From: VBWE01 sp943372645
GTDB lineage: Bacteria > Bacteroidota > Bacteroidia > Palsa-965
Direction of reading: 5' to 3'
Length of the DNA: 64,000 nt
NCBI GenBank assembly: GCA_943372645.1
Contig: CALRZN010000008.1
Coordinates: 62,001 to 126,000 of the forward strand
The notes under the pieces are model-generated. The model was not told the DNA's origin. It worked only from the letters and a program-made list of their open reading frames with translations, and searched no databases. Positions 7,826 to 17,700 of the stretch are shown here, one piece after another. Each line of letters starts with the position of its first letter. Position 1 is the stretch's first letter. The position numbers and the translations under genes are program-made.

Positions 7826-8515
7826 ATGTGTTTTTCGGCAAGTGCCAGTTTCGGTGCCGGTGCGTTGCTTACCGTTATCGGCATAGCAACGATCCGTAAA
7901 ACAACGCATCGCTCACAGCTTGCATTTGCTGCCATCCCGTTCATTTTCGGGTTGCAGCAACTGGCCGAGGGTGTGCTGTGGCTTACGCTGCATGATCCAT
8001 CACAATTCCTTCTGCAGCGAATTGCAACCTATGTCTTCCTGTTTTTTGCGCAGGTCATCTGGCCGTTGTGGGTCCCGGTTGCTATTTATCAGCTCGCCCG
8101 TAATCCGGCACGGTTAAAATTACAGAAAGCACTTGCCGGTATTGGTTTCTTCGTGGGCGCTTACCTGCTGTATTGCCTCTGTGTATTTGATGTGAAAGCA
8201 GAAATTGCATCGTACCATATCCGCTACATCCAGGATTACCCGGCTCTTCCGCTGCATTACGGAATCATTCCGTATGTACTGGCCACCATTGTTCCGCCGT
8301 TCTTTTCAAATGTGCGGCGCATGTGGTTGCTGGGGGCTTCCGTTGCGGTATCGTACATCCTGGCAGCGTTGTTTTACAGCAACTACCTGCTTTCGGTCTG
8401 GTGTTTTTTCGCCTCGATAATCAGCATTTCCATTTATGTGATTATTGCCGGCATGGCCAAACGAAAAGCTAGTGCTTTACACCCGCCGCCCAGCGGTCCA
8501 TTTTCTGTTCGATAA
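7826..8515 (+). CDS. DUF6629-like multi-pass membrane protein
   Basis: 229 aa with about seven hydrophobic segments. The N-terminus MCFSASASFGAGALLTVIG and the segment FGLQQLAEGVLWLTL match what I remember of the DUF6629 membrane family; no function is known. Its 3' end overlaps the 3' end of the convergent DUF885 gene by 47 nt (8469-8515), with both C-termini coding. It follows the Dps cluster after a 23-nt gap. Confidence 0.7.
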   Translation: MCFSASASFGAGALLTVIGIATIRKTTHRSQLAFAAIPFIFGLQQLAEGVLWLTLHDPSQFLLQRIATYVFLFFAQVIWPLWVPVAIYQLARNPARLKLQKALAGIGFFVGAYLLYCLCVFDVKAEIASYHIRYIQDYPALPLHYGIIPYVLATIVPPFFSNVRRMWLLGASVAVSYILAALFYSNYLLSVWCFFASIISISIYVIIAGMAKRKASALHPPPSGPFSVR

Positions 8516-10274
8516 GTTCCAGCGGCATTACACCGTCTTTCAGAAACTCGTCGTGGAAATCGGAAATCTTAAATGCATCACCCAACTGCGCGGTGTATTT
8601 ATCACGCAGCTCGCGGATTTTCAGCGCACCTATTTTGTAACTCAGCGCCTGGCCCGGAATGGCCATGTAACGCTCTATTTCGGCGGTGGCCCCGTCGAGG
8701 CTGATGGCTTCGTGATCCGTAAAATAGTTAATAGCTTCCTCACGTGTCATTTTGCCGGTATGCAGTCCCACATCCACCACGAGGCGAATGGCGCGGTGCA
8801 TTTCATCGCCCAGCGCACCCATGTACTGGTACGGATCGGTGTAGCAGCCGAGCTCTTTGCCTAAACTTTCGCAGTAAAGCGCCCAGCCTTCGCCGTAGGC
8901 ACCGTACCACAGGAAACGGCGGAACGATGGAAGTCCTTCATTCTCCTGCTGCAATGACATCTGGTAATGGTGACCGGGAATGGCTTCGTGCAGGAACAAA
9001 CTTTCCATGCCGCTGGTGGTGTTGAATTTTGTAGCGTCAACAATCGGCAGGTAAAAAATACCCGGACGACTGCCGTCGGCACTGCCCTGCACGTATTCGG
9101 CACTGGCGCTGGCGGCACGGAACGCTTCGGTCTGGCGGATTTCAAATTTCGTTTTCGGCACACGGCCAAACATGTTTTTCAGTTTCGGATCAATCTTCGT
9201 TTGTATCGCTGCATACGCCGCAAGCACTTCTTCCGGGGTTTTGTAAGGCATAAACTGTTTGTCGGTTTTCAGGTATTCAAAAAACGCCTTGATGTCGCCT
9301 TTGAAATTCACGCTGTTTTTGGTGTTCTCCATTTCCGCCGTGATGCGATCCACTTCCTTCAGGCCGGTGTTGTAAATTTCTTCCGGTGTTTTGGTGGTCG
9401 TGGTCCAGTAACGGCTCATGTAACTGTAATACGCCGCCCCGTTTGGAATGGCATTTACGCCAGACGTAGTGCGGGCTTTCGGCAGGTATTCGTTTTTCAG
9501 AAAATCGCCCAGCTTTTTGTATGAGGGCACAATGTGATCTGCAACCAGCGCGGTGTAGGCTTTTGTCAACCGTTCTTTATCTGCAGCTGAAAAATCGGCA
9601 GGCATTTTTCCCACGGGCTGGTAAAACAAACTTTTGGTTACGTCTTTCACCACGATGTCTTCGCACTGCGGAATCATTTTCACCACCAGCGCTTTCGGCA
9701 GCACAATGCCTGTTTCCATGCCTTTGCGGAAATACACCAGCGCACTGTCTACCCACACATCAAATGCAGTGGCGCGTGCAATCCAGTCGTCGTAATCCTT
9801 TACGGTTTTAAACGGCTGGTTGCCCTCCCCGCTTCCGAGCTGGCCCATGGTGAGCTGCAGGCCCCAGAACTGCTGGCAGGGAATGTAGTTGTCATGAAAC
9901 TGCAGCCCTTCGAGGCTCATGTTCATTTCGTTTTTGAAAATATCGTAACTCACCTGGTCGTTGCTGTTCAGCGAATCGCGGTTAAACTGCCCGAGGTCGG
10001 CCAGCGCTTTTTCCCAGAAGGTTTTCAGCTTCGCGCGGTAACTGTCGGTAAAGTCGGCATACAATTTATCGTTGTACCGGTTGTCGCCGTTCGAAGTGGC
10101 TTCCAGCGGAAAATACTGCAGGCGCTGTTCGTAATAATCGTGGAAAAACGTCGCCAGCTTTGCATTATCAGCAATGGCAGCAGCCGTTGTTCCGTCCGTC
10201 GTTTTCGGTTTATCATCGCCGCACGAAACAGCGGCCAGCGCCAGCACAGCGGCATAAAACAGGTTTTTCATCAA
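8469..10274 (-). CDS. DUF885 lipoprotein, zinc-peptidase-like
   Basis: 601 aa. A lipoprotein signal (lipobox AVSC, Cys about residue 19) anchors it in the envelope. The DUF885 family signature HEAIPGHH is at residues 429-436. HExxx-H-type arrangement plus a downstream GEGWALYCE motif (about 459-467) give the zinc ligands and catalytic Glu expected of this carboxypeptidase-like family; Streptomyces members have been studied as peptidases. A second in-frame ATG lies one codon later. A TAACTTTG box at 10301-10294 sits about 20 nt before the start. The C-terminal codons overlap the convergent membrane gene. Confidence 0.88.
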   Translation of the reverse strand: MMKNLFYAAVLALAAVSCGDDKPKTTDGTTAAAIADNAKLATFFHDYYEQRLQYFPLEATSNGDNRYNDKLYADFTDSYRAKLKTFWEKALADLGQFNRDSLNSNDQVSYDIFKNEMNMSLEGLQFHDNYIPCQQFWGLQLTMGQLGSGEGNQPFKTVKDYDDWIARATAFDVWVDSALVYFRKGMETGIVLPKALVVKMIPQCEDIVVKDVTKSLFYQPVGKMPADFSAADKERLTKAYTALVADHIVPSYKKLGDFLKNEYLPKARTTSGVNAIPNGAAYYSYMSRYWTTTTKTPEEIYNTGLKEVDRITAEMENTKNSVNFKGDIKAFFEYLKTDKQFMPYKTPEEVLAAYAAIQTKIDPKLKNMFGRVPKTKFEIRQTEAFRAASASAEYVQGSADGSRPGIFYLPIVDATKFNTTSGMESLFLHEAIPGHHYQMSLQQENEGLPSFRRFLWYGAYGEGWALYCESLGKELGCYTDPYQYMGALGDEMHRAIRLVVDVGLHTGKMTREEAINYFTDHEAISLDGATAEIERYMAIPGQALSYKIGALKIRELRDKYTAQLGDAFKISDFHDEFLKDGVMPLELIEQKMDRWAAGVKH

Positions 10275-10293
10275 TGCGTTTTTTTAAGCACGA

Positions 10294-10301
10294 CAAAGTT
10301 A
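10294..10301 (-). promoter_or_regulatory. -7 box for the DUF885 gene
   Basis: TAACTTTG on the minus strand, an exact TAnnTTTG match, 19 nt before the ATG at 10274. No convincing TTTG element upstream. Confidence 0.35.
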
Positions 10302-10384
10302 ACGGAATCGGATTACCGGGGTGCAGTTGTGGGATGAGTGGTGATTATGGTGCAGGAGTGGATGAAGAAAGCGGGTGCTTCTGG

Positions 10385-10984
10385 TTACCACGTGTATTTT
10401 TTCAGCAGTTGTTCGGCTTCGCGCCAGCGGTCGGTTTGCTCTTCATCCGGCGGTTCATTATCCTGCAATGCACGGTGTGTACAATTATGGCAATAATTTT
10501 CAGGCTTGTCTTTTAAACACTGACCTGTAAAACAGTAAACCAATGCCTCAAACACTTGCTGATCGCTGAGTTCAAAATCATCGCGAACCTCATCTGTATT
10601 TCCATCATGATGCAATATGGAAATAATATCGCCAACCGTTAATCGCCTTCCATCCAGGCGGGGTTGGCCAAATGCAATACCGCCTCCATGAACTATTTCC
10701 GGAAAACGGATGGCACGTGTATTTTCCCAGGCCGATTCAAATTCTTCCGCAGTAATGCGAAACACTTCAAATTCATCCGGATTAAGCTCAAACTGAAAAA
10801 GCGCCCCGTTGCGGTCGCGGTGATAAACGGTATCGTATTTTAACGCATTGCCGTTGGCAAAAACATCCAGCTGCCGCACCGGGTAATACGTTTCATTGGT
10901 TTCGAAATATGATGTTATTTCACCCCAATCGCCGGTTTGTTGCGAACCGGATGATTGTTTCCAGGGGCGTTTGTAGTAGTGCAT
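10385..10984 (-). CDS. Protein with DUF6881-like and DUF433-like parts
   Basis: 199 aa. The N-terminal ~80 residues (HYYKRPW ... SYFETNETYYPVRQLDVFANG) look like the DUF6881 family, and residues ~95-145 (IAFGQPRLDGRRLTVGDII then a helix ending VFEALVYC) look like a DUF433 helix-turn-helix module, which in other bacteria is tied to type II toxin-antitoxin regulation. The tail carries a Cx4Cx8CxxC pattern (CFTGQC ... CHNC) that could bind a metal. All three assignments rest on remembered patterns. It stands alone between the DUF885 and a small secreted protein gene, on the same strand. Confidence 0.55.
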   Translation of the reverse strand: MHYYKRPWKQSSGSQQTGDWGEITSYFETNETYYPVRQLDVFANGNALKYDTVYHRDRNGALFQFELNPDEFEVFRITAEEFESAWENTRAIRFPEIVHGGGIAFGQPRLDGRRLTVGDIISILHHDGNTDEVRDDFELSDQQVFEALVYCFTGQCLKDKPENYCHNCTHRALQDNEPPDEEQTDRWREAEQLLKKYTW

Positions 10985-11023
10985 TTCAGTTCGATGTAGC
11001 GGAGTTGTGGTTGCATGAATAAT

Positions 11024-11407
11024 CTATTTCACCAGCACCAGTTCCAGAAGCGTTGCCGTCTGTTTGGTTATCGCATAAACATACGTTGTTGTGCCCGAAA
11101 CCAGCGTTATGCGTTTTGTTGCCGGATCGTAATTATAAGTAAACCCGATACCTGCTGCATCACAGGTGAAGTCATTCGGGCAACATGTTCCAGAAGAAAT
11201 AGTCATGCTGCCTGGTGCAATCATATTCGTAAAATCCCAATGGGTATAAACACATTTAACAGCGTTGCAGTTTTGTTTGGTATTGAAAAGCGTAATCTTC
11301 TCCGCCATCCCCACATTGCCGCAGCAATACCATTGCCCGGAAGGTTGTGTGTATGCCATACCGGCGCAGCTTAAAAAGAGGAGTAAAAACAGGTTTCGCA
11401 GGTTCAT
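11024..11407 (-). CDS. Small secreted protein, lipocalin-like
   Basis: 127 aa from ATG 11407, chosen for the signal peptide MNLRNLFLLLFLSCAGMAYTQ; an upstream frame to 11515 lacks support and spans the promoter. The mature protein is rich in beta strands and cysteines (WYCCGN, CNAVKCVY, GTCCPNDFTC), with a repeated strand-turn pattern (YDPATKRITLVSG) seen in lipocalin-like Bacteroidota proteins. Disulfides in the periplasm are likely. A promoter (TTTG 11453-11450, TATATTTG 11434-11427) precedes it. Confidence 0.65.
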   Translation of the reverse strand: MNLRNLFLLLFLSCAGMAYTQPSGQWYCCGNVGMAEKITLFNTKQNCNAVKCVYTHWDFTNMIAPGSMTISSGTCCPNDFTCDAAGIGFTYNYDPATKRITLVSGTTTYVYAITKQTATLLELVLVK

Positions 11408-11426
11408 CGGGTTATTTTTTGAGAAC

Positions 11427-11453
11427 CAAATATAGGAGATAATTGCTGCCAAA
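11427..11453 (-). promoter_or_regulatory. Putative promoter of the small secreted protein gene
   Basis: On the minus strand TTTG (11453-11450), 15-nt spacer, TATATTTG (11434-11427), 19 nt upstream of the ATG at 11407. Confidence 0.4.
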
Positions 11454-11706
11454 GAAATTATTCCAACGTGTACCATAAGCCTGAAATGGTTTGCGGACAA
11501 TGAAATGAATTTCATAAATAAAGAATCCGGAAGTTTTTGATTGCGTTATAGCCCCCGCTTCACATAACTACGATTCGAATCCGCTACTCTGCCAGGTGTA
11601 ACTCATTCGGAATACCTACTTACGCTACCGGTAAAAATACCTGAATAGCACTAGTTATCAACAGTTTCTTGGAGTTTAAAAGCCGATTGTAAACCTTTCC
11701 TGCGCT

Positions 11707-14700
11707 ATGGCTTACTCCAATAAAAAAATAGAAGCACCTTCCGTTTCATCGCCATCGGGCGGAGGCGCTTTGCGTGGCATCGGCGAACCATTTAAAGCGC
11801 AAAGTTTTACAGGTGCCGGTGGGTTCAATATTCCTTTCCCGGTGCCCGATGCACGTGGAACTGCTCCTGCCATAACAGTCAGTTACAGTTCCGGCGCAGG
11901 TAACGGCATTTATGGCGTCGGTTGCAATGTGGAGTTGGATTCGGTGGTGCGGAAAACCAGCAGTGGTGTACCCCGCTACGATGAAACGGATGTATTTATA
12001 CTCGGCAGTTACGGCGAACTGGTTCCGGTATGCACCCTGCAGCAGGGAACCTGGGTACCGGTGCAGCAAACAGTTACTGTAAACAGCGAAACGTGGATTG
12101 TGAGCCAATACCGTCCGCAAACGGCAGCTGCTTTTCCCCTGGTTGAGTTCTGGCAAACACCCCAGGGAACAAACAGTTACTGGCGGGTCGTAACCGACAG
12201 CAACGTTACGCATGTGTTCGGTCAGAGCAGCAACGGACGCATCTGTAATCCGGCACACCCGGAACAGGTGTTCGAATGGCTCATTGAGTCAACCACCGAT
12301 GCCCGTTCCAATTGCATTGTTTACAATTACAAGGCAGGCGATACCGAAAACATTCCGGCTTCACCGGAAAATGAAGGCCGCGATTTTACCTCGCAGCGTT
12401 ACCCGTGGTCAATCCAGTTTGGTAATTACAAACCGGCTGGCAGTGAAAATGAAGAACCTGTTTTTGCCTACACAATACTTTTTAATTACGGACAACTCGA
12501 TGCGGAAAACCCGGATGCGCCTGCGGGCAGCTGGGCGAGCCGGAATGATGCATTCAGTGTTTATAAAAGTGGTTTTGAAATCCGCACGGCGCGTATTTGT
12601 ACCGGCATCTGGCTGCAACATTTTTTCACCGGCGAAAACAATGGGCAGCCTTTTGTAACCCGTGCACTTTTACTTTCATACACCACCGCAGAACCCACCG
12701 GCATGAGCCTACTGACCAATGCAACCCTGCGCGGTTATAAAAATGTTCCGGATCAGCAGGGCAACGGCACGGTGTTATGGAAACAGGATTCACCGCCGGT
12801 AACACTGCACTATCAGCCGTTCGCTTTTTCAGATCAGAACTGGAAACGCCTGCAGGCTGATGCGCCCGGATATTTGGGTTCTTCGGGGTTCCTGGCAACC
12901 GATCTCGACGGCCTGGGGATGGATGGTTTATTGTACGCTGCCGAATCATTTACCGGTTACCTGGCGCCCCTGGGCAACGGCCGGTACGAGCCCATGCGCG
13001 TACTGGAAACATTTCCTTCAATTCAAAAAATAGCAGGAGGACAAACGGTACTCACGTCGCTCGAAGGAAATTATGTTCCCGATCTCGTATTGCAGAACGG
13101 GGAACAAAGCGGTTATTTTGAACGTACCGGTTTTCGCCGCTGGGAAGCATTTCGGCCCTTTGATGCGCGGCCGCTGCAGCAGGAAGATGGTGCAGCCGTG
13201 TTTGTGGATCTTTCCGGGAAAGGTCGTGCCGATCTCGTGTACAACGAACACAAGGCTTTTCATTACAATGCGTCGCTCGGTAAAACCGGGTTTGCTTCTG
13301 CTGTTTATCGAAATGAACCTGCCGGTTTCCCGGAAAATGATCATACCAATGCCCTGCAGGGGTATGCTGATTTAATCGGCGACGGGCTCGCGCACCGCTA
13401 CCGCATCAGCAACGGTGCTGTGGAAGTGTGGCCCAGCCTCGGGCATGGCCGGTTCGGAAACCGGATCGTATTGAACAATGCACCCTTTGTGGCTTCCGGG
13501 TTCGATGCCTCCCGCTTTTTTATGCTTGATGCCGACGGAAGTGGTGCAATGGATATCGTTTATGCGTTTGCTGATTTTGTGCGCATCTGGTTTAACCAGA
13601 ATGGGAACAGTTTCAGTACGCCCGTAGATATTCCGCTTCCCGGAGCGTATTCGCAACTGGCTGCGCTCACGGCGGGCGATGTTACCGGTTACGGAACATC
13701 GTCGCTGATATTCACGACCGTGGAACCGGAAACCGTACACTGGTATTTTGATTTCAGCGGGGCGGTTAAACCCTACCTCCTGCGAGTGATGAATAACGGC
13801 ATTGGCGGATCTTCCTCCATTACCTATTCCTCTTCGGTGCTGCAGCATCTGCGCGACCGGGAAGCCGGCCGTCCATGGGTTACCGTATTGCCCATAGCGG
13901 TTCAGGTGGTTGAATCGAGCAGTGTAACAGATGCAATAACCGGAACTGTTTATACCAGCACGTATGCCTACCACGATGGTTATTTCGATACCACGCAGCG
14001 GGAGTTCCGGGGATTTGGTTTTACCGAAAGCTGGGACAGCGATCGCCGGCTGCCGTTTGACGGAAATGATCACATGCAGATGCCGGATGTGTACACCCGC
14101 ACCTGGAGCCTGACCGGCACCTATTCACAAACACCGGCACTGCTGCAGCAATACCAATCGGAGTTTTACCAGGGCGATACACAAGCATGGAGCATAGCGC
14201 CGTTTGCATTTGACGATTCCTGGCAAAACTGCGATGGACAAACTCTGCAGCAGGGATACGCACATCTTGTCGGGCAGGCGATCCGAAGTGAAGTGTACGG
14301 GCTCGACGGCACACCGGAAGCAGCACATCCGTTTACGGTAAGCATGAGCGGTGTACTACTGCGTTTGCTGCAGCCAAGTATCAAACAGCAGCATGCCTGC
14401 GTACAGCTTATTCCGGTAAACAACCTCAGCTATACCTACGACCGCAATCCGGCCGACCCGGTGATCAGCCAGCAAATACAGCTGGCCTGGGACAGTTACG
14501 GCAACATCACACAATCGGCTGCAGTAAGTTATCCGCGGCGGACGGTTCAGGGCGCAGTCATCTACCCGGAGCAGCAGCAGTTGCGCTGTGTGGCAACAAC
14601 AACATCCTACATCAATACGATTGAAAACAATCCGGCTGAACCGCAAAACACCTGGCAATACATTGGTGTGGGCTGGCAGTCGCAGGTGTTTGAAATCGGA

Positions 14701-17700
14701 AACCTGGATGCACCGGTTGATACGCCGTTTACGGCCTCCGGTTTACTTGCGCAGGTAAATACGGCGTTGCAAAATCCACTTACTGATCCGCCCCCTTCCG
14801 GTGCGTGGAGCCGTTTACTCAGCTGGGAGCGTAGCTTTTACTGGAACAGCGAAGGGGCAGCAGTGTTGGACGGCGGAACTATCAATGCACTCGGGCTGCT
14901 GCATCACAATGAAAGCATTGTAACCGATGCGGCACAGTTGCAGGCGGTGTTTGGTGATGCGCTTCCGGCAACTGCGATGACCGACAGCGGTTATATCTTT
15001 CTCGATAATTACTGGTGGAACCAGGGCCTGGTTCAGTATTACCTGTGGAACTCCGCCAATTATTACCTCCCCTGGAAAACAGTGCCTTGTGTGGCCGGAC
15101 AACCGGGCTACCCGGATTACCTGGATGCGGTAACCAGTATGATATATGACGATTACCAGTTGTTTGTTGTTCAGCTTTCAGCATGGTACTCACCAACAGC
15201 AGCACTGCAAACCACATACAGTTATGATTACGCAGCACTTGGCCCGGAACGCACTACCGATCCGAATGCCAACAGCAGTGCCGCATTGTATGATGCACTG
15301 GGCGTGGTGCTTGCGGCTTCGGTTTATGGTGAACTGGATGGCCAGCCTGTTGGTGATTTGCCACTGGATCAGTACATCATATATACCGATGCAACATTTG
15401 ACGACGTGGTCAATAATCCGGGCAAATACCTGCAGGGCGCATCCGCATATTTCTTTTCCGATCCGATGGCCTGGCAGTTGAAACAGCAGCCGGTGAGCAG
15501 CATCAGCATTACGCGGCAGGAGCATGTGCAGACGTTGCTTGCTGCCGGTAAAACACAGGATGATACGCTGATGCCGGTTGGTATTACCTACAGCGACGGG
15601 CTGGGCCGGCAACTGCAGGCAAAAGCAAAAACAACCCCGGGGCCCGATGCGTTGCGTATTGTTGATGGCATAGCGGTTAATCCCGGGTCCGGCGATAACA
15701 CAGCAGAACGCTGGCTGGTGAGTGGTTATACGATTTACAACAATAAAGGATTACCTGCGGAGCAATACCTGCCCTATTTTTCAGCCACACCGGAATATGA
15801 AAATCAGCGGGCGGTAATCGCTGCAGGTCTTGTGCCGCCACCGGCAATCACATTTTACGATGCGCTCAGCCGCGCAGTCCGTTCGGTTACCCCGAAAGGT
15901 TTTTTCTCGAAAGCCATTTACACGCCCTGGGAAAATGTTACGTACGATTTAAATGATACGATGCCGGAATCGCCGTATTACCTGGCGTTTATGGCAGCGT
16001 ATCCGCAGCAGCCGACACCCGTGCAGCAGGCGGAATATAACGCACTGCAATCGGCGCTGCCGTGTTACAATACGCCGCTGCGTGTGTTGCTTGACAATTT
16101 GGGCAACCCCATCCGTTCCATTGCGTGTAACCTGGGAGCAATAGCAAGCAACGCGATACCGGAAGAAGTGGCTTCGCCGCAGACACCGCTGCAGGCCTGG
16201 CAGGCGTTGCAGGCGGCCGGCTATTTGTCGCCAACACCGGATACCGAAACAGCAGCCTGGGTTACGGATGTGTTTCAGCCGTATCAGCCCGGATTTCATG
16301 CTGCATTCCTGGAGCAGTTTCCGGATAACGGCGCAAAGCTGGAAGATTACCTGGCACAGAGTTGCATGACTACACTGGCTGTGTATAATATCCAGGGGCA
16401 GCAAGTGCTTTCGGCCGATGCACGGTTGTTTTTGAAAATGGTACGGGAAGAAAAGGTTTATTACAACTTCCGGTATACGTACAATATTGCAGGTACCCCG
16501 ATATGTACGGAAAGTGCGGATGCCGGAAATGCCTATGCTTTGGTAAATATATTTGGCAATCCGGCCTGGGGCAGCAACAGCAGGGCTTTTAACACAACAA
16601 CATCCTACGACTGCCTGCAACGTATGACCAATGTTGTGGTTACTGGTGGTGATGGCACAGCGCCGCTGAATAATATAACCTCTGTTACGGTGTACGGGGA
16701 GGCTATGGAAAACGCATCCTCGTTCAACATGAACGGCAAAGTATGGAAACAATATGATGAGTCGGGACTGACGGAAATACAGCGCTGCAGCCTTGCCGGG
16801 TTGCCCCTCGAAAGCGCGCTTTATCTGCGCCCGGATTACAAGGCTGATGCCAACTGGACGAATGCGGCCTGTTCAGCGGTACTGGTTGAAACGCCATTGA
16901 ATAAGCAACTCTCCTATGATGCTCAGGGAAACCTCGTAACAGAAATCCAGCCCGATGGCAGCCGGATGGATTATGCATTTGATATTAATGGAAGGTTGTC
17001 AAACGTGACCCAAACGGTAATAAATTCAGTTACATCACAAACAATACAACAGCAGGTAATCGAATGGCTGGCCTACGATGCGCTTGGACAACGGACCCGT
17101 GTTAAATATGGTAACGGTGTAATTACCGCATTCACCTATGATGCATTAACGAATAAACTGCTTCACCTCTATACGGTGCGACCGGTGCCGGAAAAAGCAG
17201 GAACAACTGCGGTTCTGCAGGACCTGTATTACAGTTACGATCCGATGGGGCACAAAACCGCAGTTGCTGACCAGAATGCAGAACCGGTATTCAGTAATAA
17301 TGCCGAAGTGGAACGGACAAATACGTTTTCCTATGATCCCTTATACCGGCTTTGTACTGCAAACGGATATACGCTTCCCGGGTTAAATATGCCGGACAGC
17401 CCGACCCCGTTCAGGACAAGATCATCACCCGGTGATTTACAAAGCATGGAAACCTATACTGAAAAATATGAATATGATTTCGGGGATAATATTTTAGTCC
17501 GGCAGCACCGGGCGGCAAGTGGAAACTGGACTCAGTCGTTCCAGGTTTCTTCAAACTCGAATCAGCTTGAAACCAGTTTTACCGGCAGCGTATCAAATGC
17601 TTCTAAAAATCTCGCAAAGTACACCTATGATGCATCCGGCAACATGCTCCGTTTCCGGCCCGGGGGTACCGGCACCCTCGCCTGGAATTATTTAAACCGC

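Noticed and set aside
11560..11610. tRNA-like GATTCGAATC motif upstream of the Tc operon
   Set aside because: The flanking bases do not pair as a T-arm and there is no acceptor stem or anticodon arm on either strand.
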